A stretch of 64,000 nucleotides of DNA from Succinivibrio dextrinosolvens (GTDB taxonomy: Bacteria; Pseudomonadota; Gammaproteobacteria; Enterobacterales; Succinivibrionaceae). Below the pieces are notes generated by a model. That model was not told the origin of the DNA and searched no databases. It saw nothing but the letters and a program-made list of their open reading frames with translations. Of the stretch, positions 1 to 8,920 are shown piece after piece (positions within the stretch are counted from its first letter, which is position 1; each line of letters begins with the position of its first letter). The stretch lies in NCBI RefSeq assembly GCF_011065405.1, contig NZ_CP047056.1, positions 2,378,747-2,442,746 of the forward strand. Reading direction: 5' to 3'. Both the position numbers and the translations under genes were made by a program.

Positions 1-173
1 TGTGTTCCGCAGCTAGAACCTAAAATTTAAGAAAATTCGAAAAAAACGTTTGGCTTCAAATAAAGGCTGAACGTTATTTTTTGCCTTAAATCACATGTTA
101 GTATTTTAGTATGCATTGATATGAATAATATGATATACTATACCTGTGAATTTCCTCTGCGGAGTACCTGTGT

Positions 174-2306
174 ATGTTTTTATCTCATAAGAAAAATAGT
201 AATGGCTTTTATTACCTTTACCTGATGGAAGGAAAATATAATCCTGAACTTAAAAGAACCACTACATATGTGGTTAAAAGTTTCGGCAGAGTTGACGAGT
301 TTAAAAGAATAACCCCGAGGAATATGCAAGTCTGGTAGAGAAATACGGAGATAAAAGACTCGTTCCAAAGCAGAGCAGGAACACACTATCCAGCAGTTTA
401 TTACTGCGGGACAAAAGGCAGAAGAACAGCTGAATTTCTTTTCAAAAGTTAAGGCGCTGATGCCTCAGCGAATTGCCCATCTTGCCTTACGCAGACTCTG
501 GAATGACGAACTGCAGATGTCAAAGTTCTTTGAATATATGACTCGCCACAACAGCGTTGATATTCAATACAACATTTCAGAGATAGCTTTGTATTTCTCC
601 ATGCTGAAACTGGTACAACCATCCTCTTATCTTGAAGGTTTGGAGCTAAGCCCAAGATTCCTGGGTGATCCGATGTCAGAGTACACTTCTGATGATGTTT
701 ACCGCAGTCTTCATGTGCTGGCAGAGTACAAAGACATGATTATGAAGCACGTAAACAAAAGAGTTGATGAGATGGTTCCAAGAGAGAAGTCTCTTATATT
801 CTTTGACTGCACCAACTGTTATTTTGAAACTGCCTACAATGATGTCTACTGGTACACAAAGAAGGCTCTGAGACTGCTACGAAGAGAGCTTAGACATGAA
901 GATAAAACATTAAAACAGCTCTCGGATAAAGAGCTTAACCAAATCATAGCCGATTCTCCTGTATATACACAGATGCTCGAAACTATCTATGAATCCCTGG
1001 GGGAGCCTCTGAGGATGCACGGCCCAAGTAAAGAAAAACGTTTCGACCTGCCATTGGTATCAATTGCTCTGGTGGTTGATGAACATGCTATTCCAATTGA
1101 CTTCAAAGTTTTTTCCGGAAATAAAGCTGAAACCTCAACCATGAAAGAGGTGGTTGGAGAACTGAAAAAGAAGCATCAGATACGCAATGCTGTTCTGGTT
1201 GCAGACAGCGCTCTGAACGGTACAAAGAATCTGTGCATGCTGCTTGAGGAAGGCTTAGGATTTTCTGTTGCTAAATCCTCATTGTCTTTTACAGAAAAAG
1301 TCAGAGAAAACGAGCTGAACCTCAATGACTTTGAAACCATTAAGGATGAAGCAGGTAACGATACCGGAATGCAGTATAAGATTGTGGATTTCCACAATGT
1401 AAGGTATGACCGTTCTGAACTGACTGAGGATGGAAAAAGTACAAAATACACCATCGACTGCAAGATGATGATTACGTTCAGCAAAACAAGATATGAAAGA
1501 GATATCGCAGTACTTGAAGAGAATATAAAAAGAGCTCAGCAGGCAATAGATACACAGGAGGCTATTGACATCAGTTCCAACGGCTGGAAGCAGTTAATTA
1601 TCCTGGAAAAGATGCAAGCAAGGAAGAAGAGTCCATCTCTGATGGAGACAAGACTTCAGAAAGCAAGAAAACCAAGAAAAAAGAGAGAACACAATTCGCT
1701 GTTTCACTGGACAGGAATGCTATTGAGAAACGGAGAAAATGTGCTGGCTTTGCCGGAATTCTATTCCATGAACCTCCTGAGGGTAAAGAACAGTTCACTC
1801 CCGCATATGTAAGTACTCTCTACCATCAGCTGGTGCAGATTGAGGACTGTTTCAGAGTAATGAAGAATGACTTTGAGATCAGACCTATGTACGTTAGGGA
1901 CAATCAGAGCATCAATGGGCACGTGCTGCTGTGCATTCTATCCCTGATTATGGCGAGAATCATCCAGAGAAAGTTTGCTCAAGAAGGTTACAGTGTAACT
2001 GTAGGACAACTTCAGGAGTGTCTTCAGAGTCTGAAACTTATGATTTTATCTTCGGATGGTAATCACTGCATATATATGAGATCAATGGAGGCAGAAAAAA
2101 GAGACTGTTTACGAAAATCAAGAAAGGAAAATGAACTGGGAGAAAATGAACTGAAACAAAGGATTATGAATATTCTGGGATGTTCACTGCAAGCACCAAT
2201 GAATACAGTTGAGCAACTTAGGAAGACCTTTAAGATCAAGAGCCTTGGTACCTCAAAATATCAGCAGGAGCTTATGTGTAAATATTACAGTAACGCTACC
2301 TCATAA
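174..2306 (+). pseudogene. IS1634-family transposase, frameshifted
   Basis: The reading frame starts at 174, shifts near 310-330 and again near 350-400, stays open from about 380 to 1812, and continues in another frame from before 1740 to 2306. Joined, these pieces match the intact 685-residue transposase at 9008-11065 along its length. Shared marks are the FFDCTNCYFET segment with the first catalytic Asp, the VADSALN segment with the second, and QIEDCFRVMKNDF with the catalytic Glu near the C-terminus. At least three frame changes are needed, so it is inactive unless supplied in trans. Family assignment is from the spacing of these motifs and a large insertion typical of IS1634/IS1549-like IS4-superfamily enzymes. 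Confidence 0.85.
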
Positions 2307-2336
2307 TATTCCTACTAAAAAACGAAATTCAAAAAT

Positions 2337-2380
2337 AGGTCAGATCCATTATTTAATCAGAGATCTGACCTTATTTTATT
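2337..2380 (+). terminator. Hairpin at the right end of IS copy A
   Basis: AGGTCAGATC (2337-2346) pairs with GATCTGACCT (2362-2371), followed by the T-rich TATTTTATT. It lies after the transposase stop and could end its transcription or form part of the subterminal structure of the element. Confidence 0.6.
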
Positions 2381-2480
2381 CAATTATGCTGCGGAACACA
2401 GGTGTACGATGGTACTTTCAGTGTCTAACAATTCAGGAGCTGATTTCATCAAAATTGTAAAAATACAGTAGCCGTCATGA

Positions 2481-2760
2481 CTATTCACTGATTATTCTGA
2501 TTAGTTCTCTTTGGTTTTTAGTTCCGGTTTTATCAAAAATTCTTGAAATACGGTATTTCACCGTTCTCTCCGTTATGTCTAACTCTAATGCCATATCTCT
2601 GATTGACTTTAACTGAACGATTTCCTTAAGAATATCAGCTTCCTTTTCAATTAAGTCACAAGCTGAATGCTTCATTTTTTTTTTGCTGAGTTTCTTTTTT
2701 TTGTGATGGCTGATCCTTACTTCTGTATTTTGGCTTTTCCAACTCTTTATTTTTTTTTCC
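2481..2760 (-). pseudogene. LuxR-type regulator, C-terminal remnant
   Basis: On the minus strand, the last ~65 codons encode a LuxR/GerE-type helix-turn-helix (ADILKEIVQLKS, LDITERTVKYRISRIF) nearly identical to the C-terminus of the full-length regulator at 4683-6278. Upstream of it only low-complexity lysine-rich coding remains, and the long membrane domain is missing. The open frame runs into the start of the following plus-strand ATPase gene, so the N-terminal part of that frame is probably not real. It looks like the 3' stump of a paralogue cut off by rearrangement beside IS copy A. Confidence 0.75.
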
Positions 2761-2799
2761 TGTGCTAAAATCTTAGACAGAAACAGTAACGAGGCGATT

Positions 2800-4626
2800 A
2801 TGAAGAAAGATGTTTTGTTTTTAACTGGTATTGAAGATTTTTCAACCATAATTGAAAAGGATGCATATTACGTTGATAAAACATCATATTTAAAAGAACT
2901 TTTCATGAGTAGCTCCGAAGTCATGAATGCTCTTTTTATTCGTCCCCGCAGATTCGGTAAAACACTTAACCTGAATATGATTAAGGCATTCTGTGAGCTT
3001 AACTATCAGAAACCTGGAGATAAATCATATCAGAAGAAACTCTTTGTAGATAACGGCCGAAATCTGGCTGTTGCAGGAGATGACTACAAAGAACTTCGAG
3101 AGAAAGTAATGGGAGAATTCCCTGTTATCAGTATCTCTTTTAGAGGTGTTGAAGGGAATACTTTCCAATCTGCTGTATCAGGCCTATTAGGAATAATAGC
3201 AGAACTCTACGAGCGTTTTTTGTTTCTTCGAGAGAGCGTTAAGCAGTCAGAGGAAAGAATAAATCAGTTCAGCGAGATATATTCTTTCTGTACCACCAAA
3301 TATAAAAAACTTTCAGATCCTGATAATTTGAATGAAGCAATTGTAATATGTGGTTCATTCCTTGCTACCTTAGCTGAAATGCTATACAGAGAATATGGAA
3401 GAAAGATCCTGGTCATAATTGATGAATATGACGTTCCTCTACAGAAGGCTGTAATTGCAGAAGAGCCATATTACAGCAAGATACTTGAAATCATCAGAAA
3501 AATCAGCGTGACGACCTTCAAGCAAAATCCAGATCCATGGCTTTACAAAGGAGTCGTCTCAGGTTGTCTGCGTGTAGCTCATCAGAGTGTGTTTACTGAT
3601 GCCAATAATTTTACAACCTTTGGAATGAATGATGAACCATATACCGGTTTCTTTGGCTTCACAGAGGAAGAAACTCATAAACTCCTGGCTGACTGTGGTC
3701 TTTCTGAGAAAGAGAATGAGGTTAAAGAATGGTATGACGGCTACAGATTCGGAGATAAACACATCTTTTGTCCATGGAGCTTAATCAGCTACTGCTATGC
3801 GGCAACTCAGAAAGACATCTATGCTCCTCAGCCATTCTGGGTGAACACCAGTGGTAACGATCTCATCACCATGTTCACAGACAACAGTATGGAAGCACAC
3901 AATGCAGAGAATATCGACAAACTGCAGAAACTTCTTGATGGAGAATCAATAGAAATAAGCCTAAAGGAATTTACCACCTATCCAGACCTTAGAAACAGAG
4001 TAAGCTTTGATGTCTTTATGACCATGATGCTGCATACTGGCTATGTAACCTTTGCAGAGGGCTCTGAGTTCACCGGCAAGGTAACTGTAAGAATTCCAAA
4101 TCAGGAAGTTCTTAAGTGTTTTAATGAGAAAAGAGAATATCTTTACGGAGAAGATAACCCATACTGGTACAATCAGGCCCTAAAGCTGGTTGATTTGCTC
4201 ATGGTAAATAATACTGATGAAGCTCAGATGCTCATCAGCACCATGCTAAAGGAGTTTTTAAGTATCAGAAACAGTGGTGATGAGCTCTACTACCACGGAT
4301 TTATGGTTGGCGTTCTGGGTATAGCCAGTGCAGCGAAAGGAATATCATTTCAAGAGGAAATTGAAAGCGGAGACGGTTTCCCTGATATTGTCTTAAAAAA
4401 TGATGCAACAGATACAGTAGCTGTTATTGAATTCAAAAAAGGGAAGAATGAACGTCTTGAGCGTATCCAGAGTGCAGAAGATGCAGCAAAGCAGATTTTA
4501 GAGAAAAGATATGCAGAACCATATCTTGCTGAAAAATATAAAAATGTATATGCCATTGGTATCGGTTTTGGAGGAAAGGACTGCTATATCCAATCTCTGG
4601 GCAATCTCGCAAAAGCAGCTATCTGA
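2800..4626 (+). CDS. AAA-ATPase-like protein with C-terminal PD-(D/E)XK nuclease-fold domain
   Basis: The 608-residue protein starts with the YVDKT motif typical of the AAA-ATPase-like family (Pfam PF09820 type), followed by Walker A RPRRFGKT at about residues 48-55 and Walker B VIIDEYD at about 206-211. The C-terminus has GFPDIVL (about 524-530) and AVIEFKKGKNE (about 544-554), the D...E-x-K layout of the PD-(D/E)XK nuclease fold (PF08011 type) that accompanies this ATPase. These proteins are very common in gut anaerobes, often in multiple copies; their biological role is not established. Broken remnants of a relative lie at 8666-8920 and 13999-14253. No partner gene is obvious; the next gene is convergent. 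Confidence 0.85.
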   Translation: MKKDVLFLTGIEDFSTIIEKDAYYVDKTSYLKELFMSSSEVMNALFIRPRRFGKTLNLNMIKAFCELNYQKPGDKSYQKKLFVDNGRNLAVAGDDYKELREKVMGEFPVISISFRGVEGNTFQSAVSGLLGIIAELYERFLFLRESVKQSEERINQFSEIYSFCTTKYKKLSDPDNLNEAIVICGSFLATLAEMLYREYGRKILVIIDEYDVPLQKAVIAEEPYYSKILEIIRKISVTTFKQNPDPWLYKGVVSGCLRVAHQSVFTDANNFTTFGMNDEPYTGFFGFTEEETHKLLADCGLSEKENEVKEWYDGYRFGDKHIFCPWSLISYCYAATQKDIYAPQPFWVNTSGNDLITMFTDNSMEAHNAENIDKLQKLLDGESIEISLKEFTTYPDLRNRVSFDVFMTMMLHTGYVTFAEGSEFTGKVTVRIPNQEVLKCFNEKREYLYGEDNPYWYNQALKLVDLLMVNNTDEAQMLISTMLKEFLSIRNSGDELYYHGFMVGVLGIASAAKGISFQEEIESGDGFPDIVLKNDATDTVAVIEFKKGKNERLERIQSAEDAAKQILEKRYAEPYLAEKYKNVYAIGIGFGGKDCYIQSLGNLAKAAI

Positions 4627-4628
4627 TC

Positions 4629-4654
4629 GGTCTAAGTAGGAATCAACTAAGACC
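4629..4654. terminator. Possible bidirectional terminator between convergent genes
   Basis: GGTCTAAGT pairs with ACTAAGACC with one mismatch, between the convergent ATPase and regulator genes. There is no strong T-run, so this is tentative. Confidence 0.35.
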
Positions 4655-4682
4655 AATTGCAGGAATACGTTTATAGTCTTTA

Positions 4683-6278
4683 CTATTCATTTATTTTTTT
4701 GAGTAGTTCTCTTTGGTTTTTAGTTCCAGTTTTCTCAAAAATTCTGGAAATACGGTATTTCACTGTTCTCTCCGTTATGTCCAGTTCTACAGCCATATCT
4801 TTAATTGATTTTAACTGTATAATTTCCTTAAGAATATCAGATTCCTTTGATGTTAGGTCATAAGCCGAAATAAAGTCTTTAAGATCATTCTGCAGAGATT
4901 CATTTTGACTTTGTATGTGGTTTTCCTTTTTTCCTTGCTTATTTTTGTGAGAATTTATTAAAAGTCTGTTGGTTATAGATACTCTTTTATAAGATTCTGA
5001 GGATATTACTCTATTGAAATCCTTTGCTTTACTGTTATTAACATCTTCAACTGCAGTTGGTCGTGACTTTTCTAGTTCTTTATTTAGTCTCATGCTCAGA
5101 GTACGATACTGTTTTTCTATCTGGTAGTTCATTGAGCCGTGATACAGCATAAAAATCAGTACGCACAAAAGAATCATGAAGATAAACTGTGATGTTGCAG
5201 TAAGATTTTGCTCTAGAAGCCACACAGAGATAACAGATCCAATCGAGTTCAATGCAAACTGAATGATTCTTCCAAGATTACACCACATCCATGGTTTATC
5301 AGTGACGGCTGAGGCTTCAGCAAATATGTTCATGATAAAGACAAGTATAAAACCGGAACAGATACTATCCAGGTAATGAACCACATTGAAGTACTCTGTG
5401 TTGTACAGCTGAAAGGTCAGAATCAGAAGACCTGTTGCAAGAATAGCAAGAAGCATCTGATAGTACTTGAACTTATCATAAAGTATGGCTGCAGTAATCA
5501 GACTTAAGACATAGAAAAGACGATAGTATTCGTGGACAACATCAACTTCACTGTTCTTGAAGATAAAGTAATCCACACCATCTGTCATTCCATGTAGAAA
5601 ACTCAGGACCGAAACCATAATGATGCCGTTCTTAAGATAACGTCTCATTCCTGGAGAAATGCGAACTTTTCTTTCTGTAAGCTCTAATTGCTGGCCTTCA
5701 ATTTTTATTCTGAAGAATAAGATAATCAGTACCTGACAGACAATTCCCAGATAGAAGTTGCTGCTAACTGGGGTTAATGGCAGTCTTCCAATAATCATTG
5801 TCAATAGCACTGCAAAGGCAAGAGAAAAACCGATATATCTTGCAAATCTGTTTCTAGGAGTAAGTTTTAGTCCTCTATAAAAGGCAAAGGCTGAGATATA
5901 GCCTAAATCAAGAGCATAAAGGACAATAAGCATAGTATTGACAATACTCAGATCACTTAACTTGTTATAAATACAGAGCCAGATAAGAATTCTTGTGATA
6001 CAGATTCCCGTTACAAAGATAGGAAGCCTTTTGTTAGAAACATAACGGTTAGTGAAGGCAAAAGACAGCATTCCAACAGATAAAAGACAGCAGAAGATGG
6101 ATATGGTTATGAGTTTACTGTCGAGAGTGAAGAAGGTCTCTGATATCGAGGTACTAAAAAACAGACCAAATCCGGTCAGATTTTCGGTAAAACAAATGGC
6201 ATAAATCAGTATTGGAAACAATACCAGAATATTATTCTGTTTAGCTGTACTATCACTAAGAATCTTCATATTTTTCAT
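4683..6278 (-). CDS. Membrane-anchored LuxR-family transcriptional regulator
   Basis: About 530 residues. The first ~380 residues are a series of hydrophobic segments (roughly ten or more predicted membrane helices), then a polar linker and, in the last ~65 residues, a LuxR/GerE-type helix-turn-helix (LKEIIQLKS, LDITERTVKYRISRIFEKTG). The regulator should therefore act while tethered in the inner membrane, probably sensing a signal there; the ligand is unknown. It is divergent from an autotransporter gene and their promoters share an 18-bp palindrome, so control of that surface protein and autoregulation are the natural hypotheses. The frame can be read from a GTG at 6290, but that lies inside the palindrome; I prefer ATG at 6278. 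No clear ribosome binding site is seen for any start. Confidence 0.8.
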   Translation of the reverse strand: MKNMKILSDSTAKQNNILVLFPILIYAICFTENLTGFGLFFSTSISETFFTLDSKLITISIFCCLLSVGMLSFAFTNRYVSNKRLPIFVTGICITRILIWLCIYNKLSDLSIVNTMLIVLYALDLGYISAFAFYRGLKLTPRNRFARYIGFSLAFAVLLTMIIGRLPLTPVSSNFYLGIVCQVLIILFFRIKIEGQQLELTERKVRISPGMRRYLKNGIIMVSVLSFLHGMTDGVDYFIFKNSEVDVVHEYYRLFYVLSLITAAILYDKFKYYQMLLAILATGLLILTFQLYNTEYFNVVHYLDSICSGFILVFIMNIFAEASAVTDKPWMWCNLGRIIQFALNSIGSVISVWLLEQNLTATSQFIFMILLCVLIFMLYHGSMNYQIEKQYRTLSMRLNKELEKSRPTAVEDVNNSKAKDFNRVISSESYKRVSITNRLLINSHKNKQGKKENHIQSQNESLQNDLKDFISAYDLTSKESDILKEIIQLKSIKDMAVELDITERTVKYRISRIFEKTGTKNQRELLKKINE

Positions 6279-6288
6279 TAAGTAAGAC

Positions 6289-6306
6289 ACTGTACTTCAG
6301 TACAGT
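6289..6306. promoter_or_regulatory. 18-bp palindrome between regulator and autotransporter (candidate operator)
   Basis: ACTGTACT-TC-AGTACAGT is a perfect 8-bp dyad around a 2-bp centre, placed between the divergent luxR-type and autotransporter genes. The same sequence is present at 11579-11596 in the duplicated copy. LuxR-type proteins bind such dyads as dimers, so it is a candidate site for the neighbouring regulator. This role is inferred. Confidence 0.55.
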
Positions 6307-6426
6307 TTACTCTAAAAATACATGATTTTTTGTGAGGAATTTTTTAAATCAGTTCATCATTTATTCAATCTGACAGATTTATTCACAAAAATAAAAAACG
6401 GTGATGGTCTAAATTTGTCTGAGGTT

Positions 6427-8577
6427 ATGATGATGAAAAGAAAAATAAGACATTTGGATGCGATAAAACATGGGAGTTCTCTTTACTCATTAAATACTTT
6501 GAGTGTAAACCCTCTTACGATTGCTGTTTACTCTGTTCTTGCTGGAATGTCGTTAACTGCTTCTGCTGATACGACTACTCAGTCTCCTTCTACAATTGAT
6601 GCAACTTTGCCATTACCGAACGGTAATAATAGGGTTACCTCTTTTACGACTTCACCTGCAACAATTACAGTCACATCATCTGGAGTGGTAAATTATCCTG
6701 ATGCCGACACTAATTTGTCTTGCAGCAAATTGTTTGTAGATGGAAGCAATGATGGCAACAGTATCACCAGTTACGGCACGATAAATGGATCGACAAATAA
6801 TCAGTATCAAAGTAACCTCATGGGTGCTTATACAAATTTGAACGCCGCTGTACAAGGAAATGTTCAAGGTAATAATAATACAGTAACGTTTAAAGCAGGA
6901 AGTTCTACCAAGAATTTGACTGTCTATGGAGCCCAAATTATAGATGATTATTCAGGAAATGCAGTAACAGCCTCTGGAAATACCGTTTTTATAGAAAACG
7001 GAAGTGAATTTCTTGGAAATAAGATGATTACAGGAGGTTATGCAGGAGGAAATGGAAGTTCAACTGCGTCTAACAATAAGGTAATACTGGGTTCTGGTAC
7101 ATATTCTTCTACCATTTATGGTGGTTGGGCCTATGGTCAGACTCAAGTAAACATCTCCAATAATACAGTTTATCTGTATGGAGATGCTAATGTAAGTGCT
7201 GCAGGTATATATGGAGGTGAAACTAATTGGTATATTAACGCAGTAACCTTGACCGGAAACACTTTGGTATTCGGTTATAACAATACCCCATGGACTCCAT
7301 CCTCCTATACCATCGGAAATGTTAAAAACTTTTCAACTATTCGTTTTGATAATGTAGTTTGGGGTAAAACAATTACTATTAACTTCTTTGCCAATAAATC
7401 AACAGATTCAACTGTTACAAAGATAGATGCTACCAAGGTTGCTTTTTCAGGTGTTGATTCCTTATCAAGTGGTGATTCCTATGATATGTTGACTATAGAG
7501 GAGCTTAACAGTGGCTCTCTGGCATTGTCATCTGAAACCTCAACTTACACAGTCGGTACAACCCTTGAGGGTACTGGTAAGGTAAGTCTGTCTGAGAATG
7601 GTAAGACTGTAACCTATACGGTGGATTCTGCATCAGAAAAAGCCTCATCTCAATCCCATGCTGCTGCTATGACTATGTCAGCAGGTACAGTTGCATTAAC
7701 TCAGGGTGCAGATACAACTTCTGCTGCAGGATTTAATCTGGCAAATTCTGGGATAACTGGCGTTCAGTCTTTCTCTTCAGTAGGAGGAGGAGCCGCAAGA
7801 GTTGAAACAGGATCATTTGTAAGTCTGAAGACATTGAATTTCTCAGTTGGTATAGGTAACAATGTTCAGAATGACTATGGACTGCTTTCAATAGGTGGTG
7901 CTTTTGAAGCCGGCTACGGCAAGTTTAAGAATCACTTTGATGCAGGTGCTGCAGATCCATATATCAAAAAGACCGGTCATGTTTCCTATTATGGTCTGGC
8001 TCTTCTGAGTAACTTTACTTTTGAGAATCTGTGGCATGTAAACGGGGCTGTTAGAGTCGGTCGTATGGAATCTACCCAGAATAACGCTCTGTATAATGCT
8101 GCAACAGGCGAAACATACGATATTAACATTGGAACAAATTACTACGGTCTGGAGTTAGGCGGAGGAAAACTCATTAAAATTGATGACACTAACAGTCTAG
8201 ATATCTATGGAAAGTATTTCTACCTCTATCAGGCTAGTGATTCCTTCAATGCTGGCGGTAAATATAAGCTCTCAGCTGTAAATTCAAATCGTTTACGTGT
8301 TGCAGGAAGATACAGTCACGATTTTACTCCTGTAACTTCTCTTTATGGTGGAGCTGGACTAGAGCATGAATTTGACGGTAAATCAAAGCTGAAGGTTGAT
8401 GATAAAGCATGGGCTAAGTCTTCTAAGACAAAAGGTACACGTGCTTTTGGTGAGATTGGTGTAGCAGTTAAGCCTGCATCCAATACAGGCCTTATCCTGG
8501 ATTTCAGTGTCAAGGGGCTGTACGGTGATAACTTCAGAGGTGCATGGGCCAGTGCTGATATCAAGTATATGTTCTAA
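6427..8577 (+). CDS. Autotransporter (type V secretion), copy 1
   Basis: About 717 residues. Three consecutive ATGs at 6427-6435 follow GAGG (6421-6424); the third has the best spacing. The frame is open from 6322 but no ribosome binding site precedes that start. A basic, extended signal peptide leads to a hydrophobic stretch ending near SLTASA. The passenger is rich in Gly, Asn, Ser and Thr with repeated short beta-strand motifs (NTVFIE, NKVILGSGTY, NTVYLYG), the usual beta-helix style. The last ~280 residues form an autotransporter beta-barrel and end in a terminal Phe (IKYMF), the outer-membrane assembly signal. Its twin at 11717-13909 shares the signal region and barrel almost exactly but has a different passenger. 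Confidence 0.88.
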   Translation: MMMKRKIRHLDAIKHGSSLYSLNTLSVNPLTIAVYSVLAGMSLTASADTTTQSPSTIDATLPLPNGNNRVTSFTTSPATITVTSSGVVNYPDADTNLSCSKLFVDGSNDGNSITSYGTINGSTNNQYQSNLMGAYTNLNAAVQGNVQGNNNTVTFKAGSSTKNLTVYGAQIIDDYSGNAVTASGNTVFIENGSEFLGNKMITGGYAGGNGSSTASNNKVILGSGTYSSTIYGGWAYGQTQVNISNNTVYLYGDANVSAAGIYGGETNWYINAVTLTGNTLVFGYNNTPWTPSSYTIGNVKNFSTIRFDNVVWGKTITINFFANKSTDSTVTKIDATKVAFSGVDSLSSGDSYDMLTIEELNSGSLALSSETSTYTVGTTLEGTGKVSLSENGKTVTYTVDSASEKASSQSHAAAMTMSAGTVALTQGADTTSAAGFNLANSGITGVQSFSSVGGGAARVETGSFVSLKTLNFSVGIGNNVQNDYGLLSIGGAFEAGYGKFKNHFDAGAADPYIKKTGHVSYYGLALLSNFTFENLWHVNGAVRVGRMESTQNNALYNAATGETYDINIGTNYYGLELGGGKLIKIDDTNSLDIYGKYFYLYQASDSFNAGGKYKLSAVNSNRLRVAGRYSHDFTPVTSLYGGAGLEHEFDGKSKLKVDDKAWAKSSKTKGTRAFGEIGVAVKPASNTGLILDFSVKGLYGDNFRGAWASADIKYMF

Positions 8578-8605
8578 AAGCTGAATATAAAGTCCATCAT
8601 TTTAG

Positions 8606-8656
8606 GGATCTCAGATGAAAACTCCGACATTATTTTATTTGAGATCCTTTTTTTCA
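8606..8656 (+). terminator. Rho-independent terminator after autotransporter copy 1
   Basis: GGATCTCA (8606-8613) pairs with TGAGATCC (8640-8647), followed by a run of T. It is repeated at 13938-13988 after copy 2. Confidence 0.8.
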
Positions 8657-8665
8657 GAACATTAT

Positions 8666-8920
8666 TCACCAAAGCAAAACATAATCAATGCTCGTCGGAC
8701 TTGATGGTTTAATAGAATAAATCAACTGATTAGCGGAATCTTTTACCTGATTTCCAAGGGAAATAATCTCACAGCTCTTTTTTGCAAAGCCAATACCGAT
8801 TCCATAGACTTTCTTTTATCTTCTGGAAATAAAATTTGAAGCATAATCTTTTTTGTTTATCTGCTTAGTTGCAGCCTGAGCTGCATCATAGCAGTATTCA
8901 AGTTTTTCAGTTTTCTTTAA
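8666..8920 (-). pseudogene. Remnant of an AAA-ATPase/PD-(D/E)XK protein (C-terminus), copy 1
   Basis: Minus-strand translation gives EYCYDAAQAATKQI, an in-frame stop, then KKVYGIGIGFAKKSCEIISLGNQ, which aligns with the end of the intact protein at 2800-4626 (EDAAKQILEKRY, NVYAIGIGFGGKDCYIQSLGN). Only the last ~80 codons remain. The coding end abuts the left inverted repeat of the IS at 8921. Confidence 0.75.

Larger units (their letters stand above)
1..2402. mobile_element. IS1634-family insertion sequence, decayed copy A, cut by the window start
   Basis: The window opens inside the left terminal inverted repeat (TGTGTTCCGCAGC at 1-13), and the matching right repeat TGCTGCGGAACACAGG is at 2387-2402. 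The ends resemble those of the intact element at 8921-11241 (CCTGTGTTTTGCAGCA), so both belong to one family. Probably only the two outermost bases lie outside the window. The transposase inside is broken by frameshifts, so this copy should not be autonomous. A palindrome at 2337-2371 sits just inside the right end. Confidence 0.85.

Noticed and set aside
2761-2849. N-terminal extension of the LuxR-type remnant
   Set aside because: It overlaps the start and promoter of the ATPase gene on the other strand and has no similarity to the full-length regulator.
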